Positions 62,598-64,000 of a DNA stretch of 64,000 nt are shown here, one piece after another (the first letter of the stretch is position 1; each line of letters begins with the position of its first letter). Made by a program: the position numbers and the translations under genes. The notes under the pieces are model-generated. The model was not told where the DNA came from. It was given only the letters and a program-made list of their open reading frames with translations, and did not search any database. Source of the stretch: Blattamonas nauphoetae (lineage: Eukaryota > Preaxostyla > Oxymonadida); contig JARBJD010000044.1 of assembly GCA_033064195.1 (NCBI GenBank), forward strand, positions 1 to 64,000, given 5' to 3'.

Positions 62598-64000
62598 ATG
62601 AATCTTTCCTCGCTCCGACAGAAACAATCAGGTATTGCCACAATTTCGACTTCTTACCAGGATCTTTCGTTCGTTTCCGTTTACATAGCTCAATTCAAAT
62701 CGCTCATCAAATCGACACAACCTCCATCTACATCTTTTAAAAAGAATCCAAATAATCCTTATTCCATTTTAATATGTGATAAACATGCTAATAGAGTCAT
62801 TGGACCACTGTTTACATCGGACCAGCTGTTAGAACTCGGAATTGTCTCCATTTTCCGAATTGATGCTGACAGAACACCACTACCTTCGTATACTGCAATC
62901 TATTTTGTGACTCCAACTCTTGAAAATGTCGAGATCATTCAGAAAGTGTGCATAGCGATGTTTTACCGATTGATTATCATCACCATTCACTACATCAGGA
63001 CCTGTCGGAGCAACTCTATCTCTCAGCGAAAATTCACTTTTTGACCCCAACAGATGATGCTACTCTATCTCATTTTTCTCATCTAATAGCTAGTCATGGT
63101 CTTCAACCAAAAATCTTACAAGTCTGTAGAATTGTCATGTTTGTCATATCGATTGTGTCTTTAGGTTACAAACCAACACCTCAGTTTCATTTCATATGAT
63201 CGGAATTTGTTCACATTGAACATGAAAGATAGCGCACTCAATTTGTACAGTCCTTCTCTTGGTTTGCCAACTCACTTCAATGACAATTCCAGATCAAACG
63301 GGAAGACATGAATATCTTCAATCTGTTGCAACCTCCCTCATGGATGTTATTGCAACCCTTGGACAAAAGCCTGTTATTTGTTATCCCGATGGAGAAATTA
63401 CGTCGGAGTTTGGATTAATGATGAATACTCTCATTCAAAATGATCCGATTCTCCATACAAACACAGTAAGCCCATCAATACCGCCGTTACTCCTCATTTT
63501 TGATCGATCACTTGACTACTCATCAGCCATTGCGCACCCATGGAGCTATTTTGGACTCATCAACGAAATACTGCAACTACGTCCAGGTCGTGTTAGCTAC
63601 ACTCCAAATGAAGATGGCGGATCCAAACGTGACATTGATCTCAATTTAGATTCAGATTTTTTCTGGAACAAACACTATTGCGAAGATTTCGACAAGATCG
63701 CCGAGAAGATCGGAAATCTTGTCAACGACTATCGTTCTGAACGAAAGATCATCGGATCGAAATTAGGAGGAACGGATGACGCCAATGCAGAAAAAGAGTC
63801 CGAATCCAAAGTGATAGAAATGGACGTCTCTGCACTGAATCACGTCACGCCTCTAGCAGTATGTATATGTGTCGTTAACTTGCCCAGAATCTCAAAGATT
63901 TAGTTGATAATCACACAGGAATAGCAAAAGAAGTTTCACGCATTGTTGTGCAAAGATCAATCGACACTCTGTCAGTTCTCGAATCACAGATGATTCATCA
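62598..64000 (+). CDS. SLY1/SCFD1, Sec1/Munc18-family protein, 3' part beyond the window
   Basis: Five exons are visible (62598-62945, 62999-63121, 63165-63261, 63293-63858, 63888 onward) with introns of 53, 43, 31 and 29 nt; all phases agree. The N-terminus MNLSSLRQKQSG is the Sly1-type LRxxQ start. It is followed by YSILICDKHANRVIGPLF, FRIDADRTPLPSYTAIYFV and PTLENVEIIQK, the SM domain 1 blocks, then LNLYSPSL, PPLLLIFDRSLDYSSAIAHP and DFFWNKH of domain 2, and NLKDLVDNHTGIAKEV at the edge. These match Sly1 rather than Vps33 or Vps45. Sly1 binds ER-Golgi SNAREs (syntaxin 5 type) and promotes fusion. The gene is truncated only by the window end. Confidence 0.93.

Noticed and set aside
1-64000. 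CRISPR arrays, operons, retroelements or virus-derived genes
   Set aside because: No regular short repeats, no reverse transcriptase, integrase or capsid-like frames; gene structure is plainly eukaryotic with spliceosomal introns.

Overview
This window is nuclear DNA of a flagellated protist with a compact, intron-bearing genome. It holds an oversized dynein heavy chain, coronin, SUMO, an exocyst subunit, a SLY1-type SM protein and RNA polymerase III machinery, with convergent or divergent neighbours often less than 150 bp apart. Every reconstructed gene ends at an ordinary TAA, TAG or TGA with no in-frame reassignment, so the genetic code looks standard. The style (very short introns, giant ARM-repeat genes, divergent but complete eukaryotic machinery) would fit a metamonad such as an oxymonad of the Blattamonas type. 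That is an inference; nothing here proves the species.

Layout. Positions 1-2740 look non-coding and carry a 670-bp near-perfect inverted repeat (251-920). A tRNA-Asp(GTC) lies at 2747-2818 on the minus strand. An unrecognised gene or gene pair follows (3057-5896, plus), then a 2,735-residue FYVE-like zinc finger and ARM-repeat protein (5998-14307, plus). Convergent to it is a 20.4-kb intronless dynein heavy chain of 6,789 residues (34706-14337, minus). Next come a secreted protein with about 64 cysteines (34924-36873, plus), coronin (38513-37025, minus), a seven-exon histidine acid phosphatase with a C-terminal membrane anchor (39399-40931, plus), a TFIIIC B-block subunit candidate (46247-40928, minus), an SYCP2-like protein (46767-49895, plus), a tRNA dimethylallyltransferase (50050-51447, plus), RNA polymerase III subunit RPC2 (55050-51541, minus), a coiled-coil protein (59188-55209, minus), a small unknown protein (about 59596-59279, minus), exocyst SEC3/EXOC1 (59638-61953, plus, 5' end unresolved), SUMO (62559-62075, minus) and SLY1/SCFD1 (62598 to the window end, plus, cut off).

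Two things stand out. First, the dynein heavy chain keeps the linker, the AAA ring, a stalk with a microtubule-binding region and the C-terminal domain, but its AAA1 site has lost both Walker A and Walker B. AAA3 and AAA4 have lost their P-loops too. Only AAA2 keeps an intact P-loop, and the tail carries a canonical C2H2 zinc finger. As read, it is a long conserved open frame that should not work as an ordinary motor. Second, I could place 29 introns by reading frame and protein conservation. Nineteen are 38 nt or shorter, six are exactly 29 nt, and several hide key domains (the RHG catalytic motif of the phosphatase, the C-terminal zinc fingers of RPC2 and the tRNA-modifying enzyme, the FYVE-like finger). 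Naive gene calling would break most of these genes.

Functional themes: polymerase III transcription and tRNA maturation (tRNA-Asp, a TFIIIC subunit, RPC2, the isopentenyltransferase), membrane traffic (SEC3, SLY1), and cytoskeleton (dynein, coronin). I see no reason to think they are co-regulated beyond the close divergent pairs.
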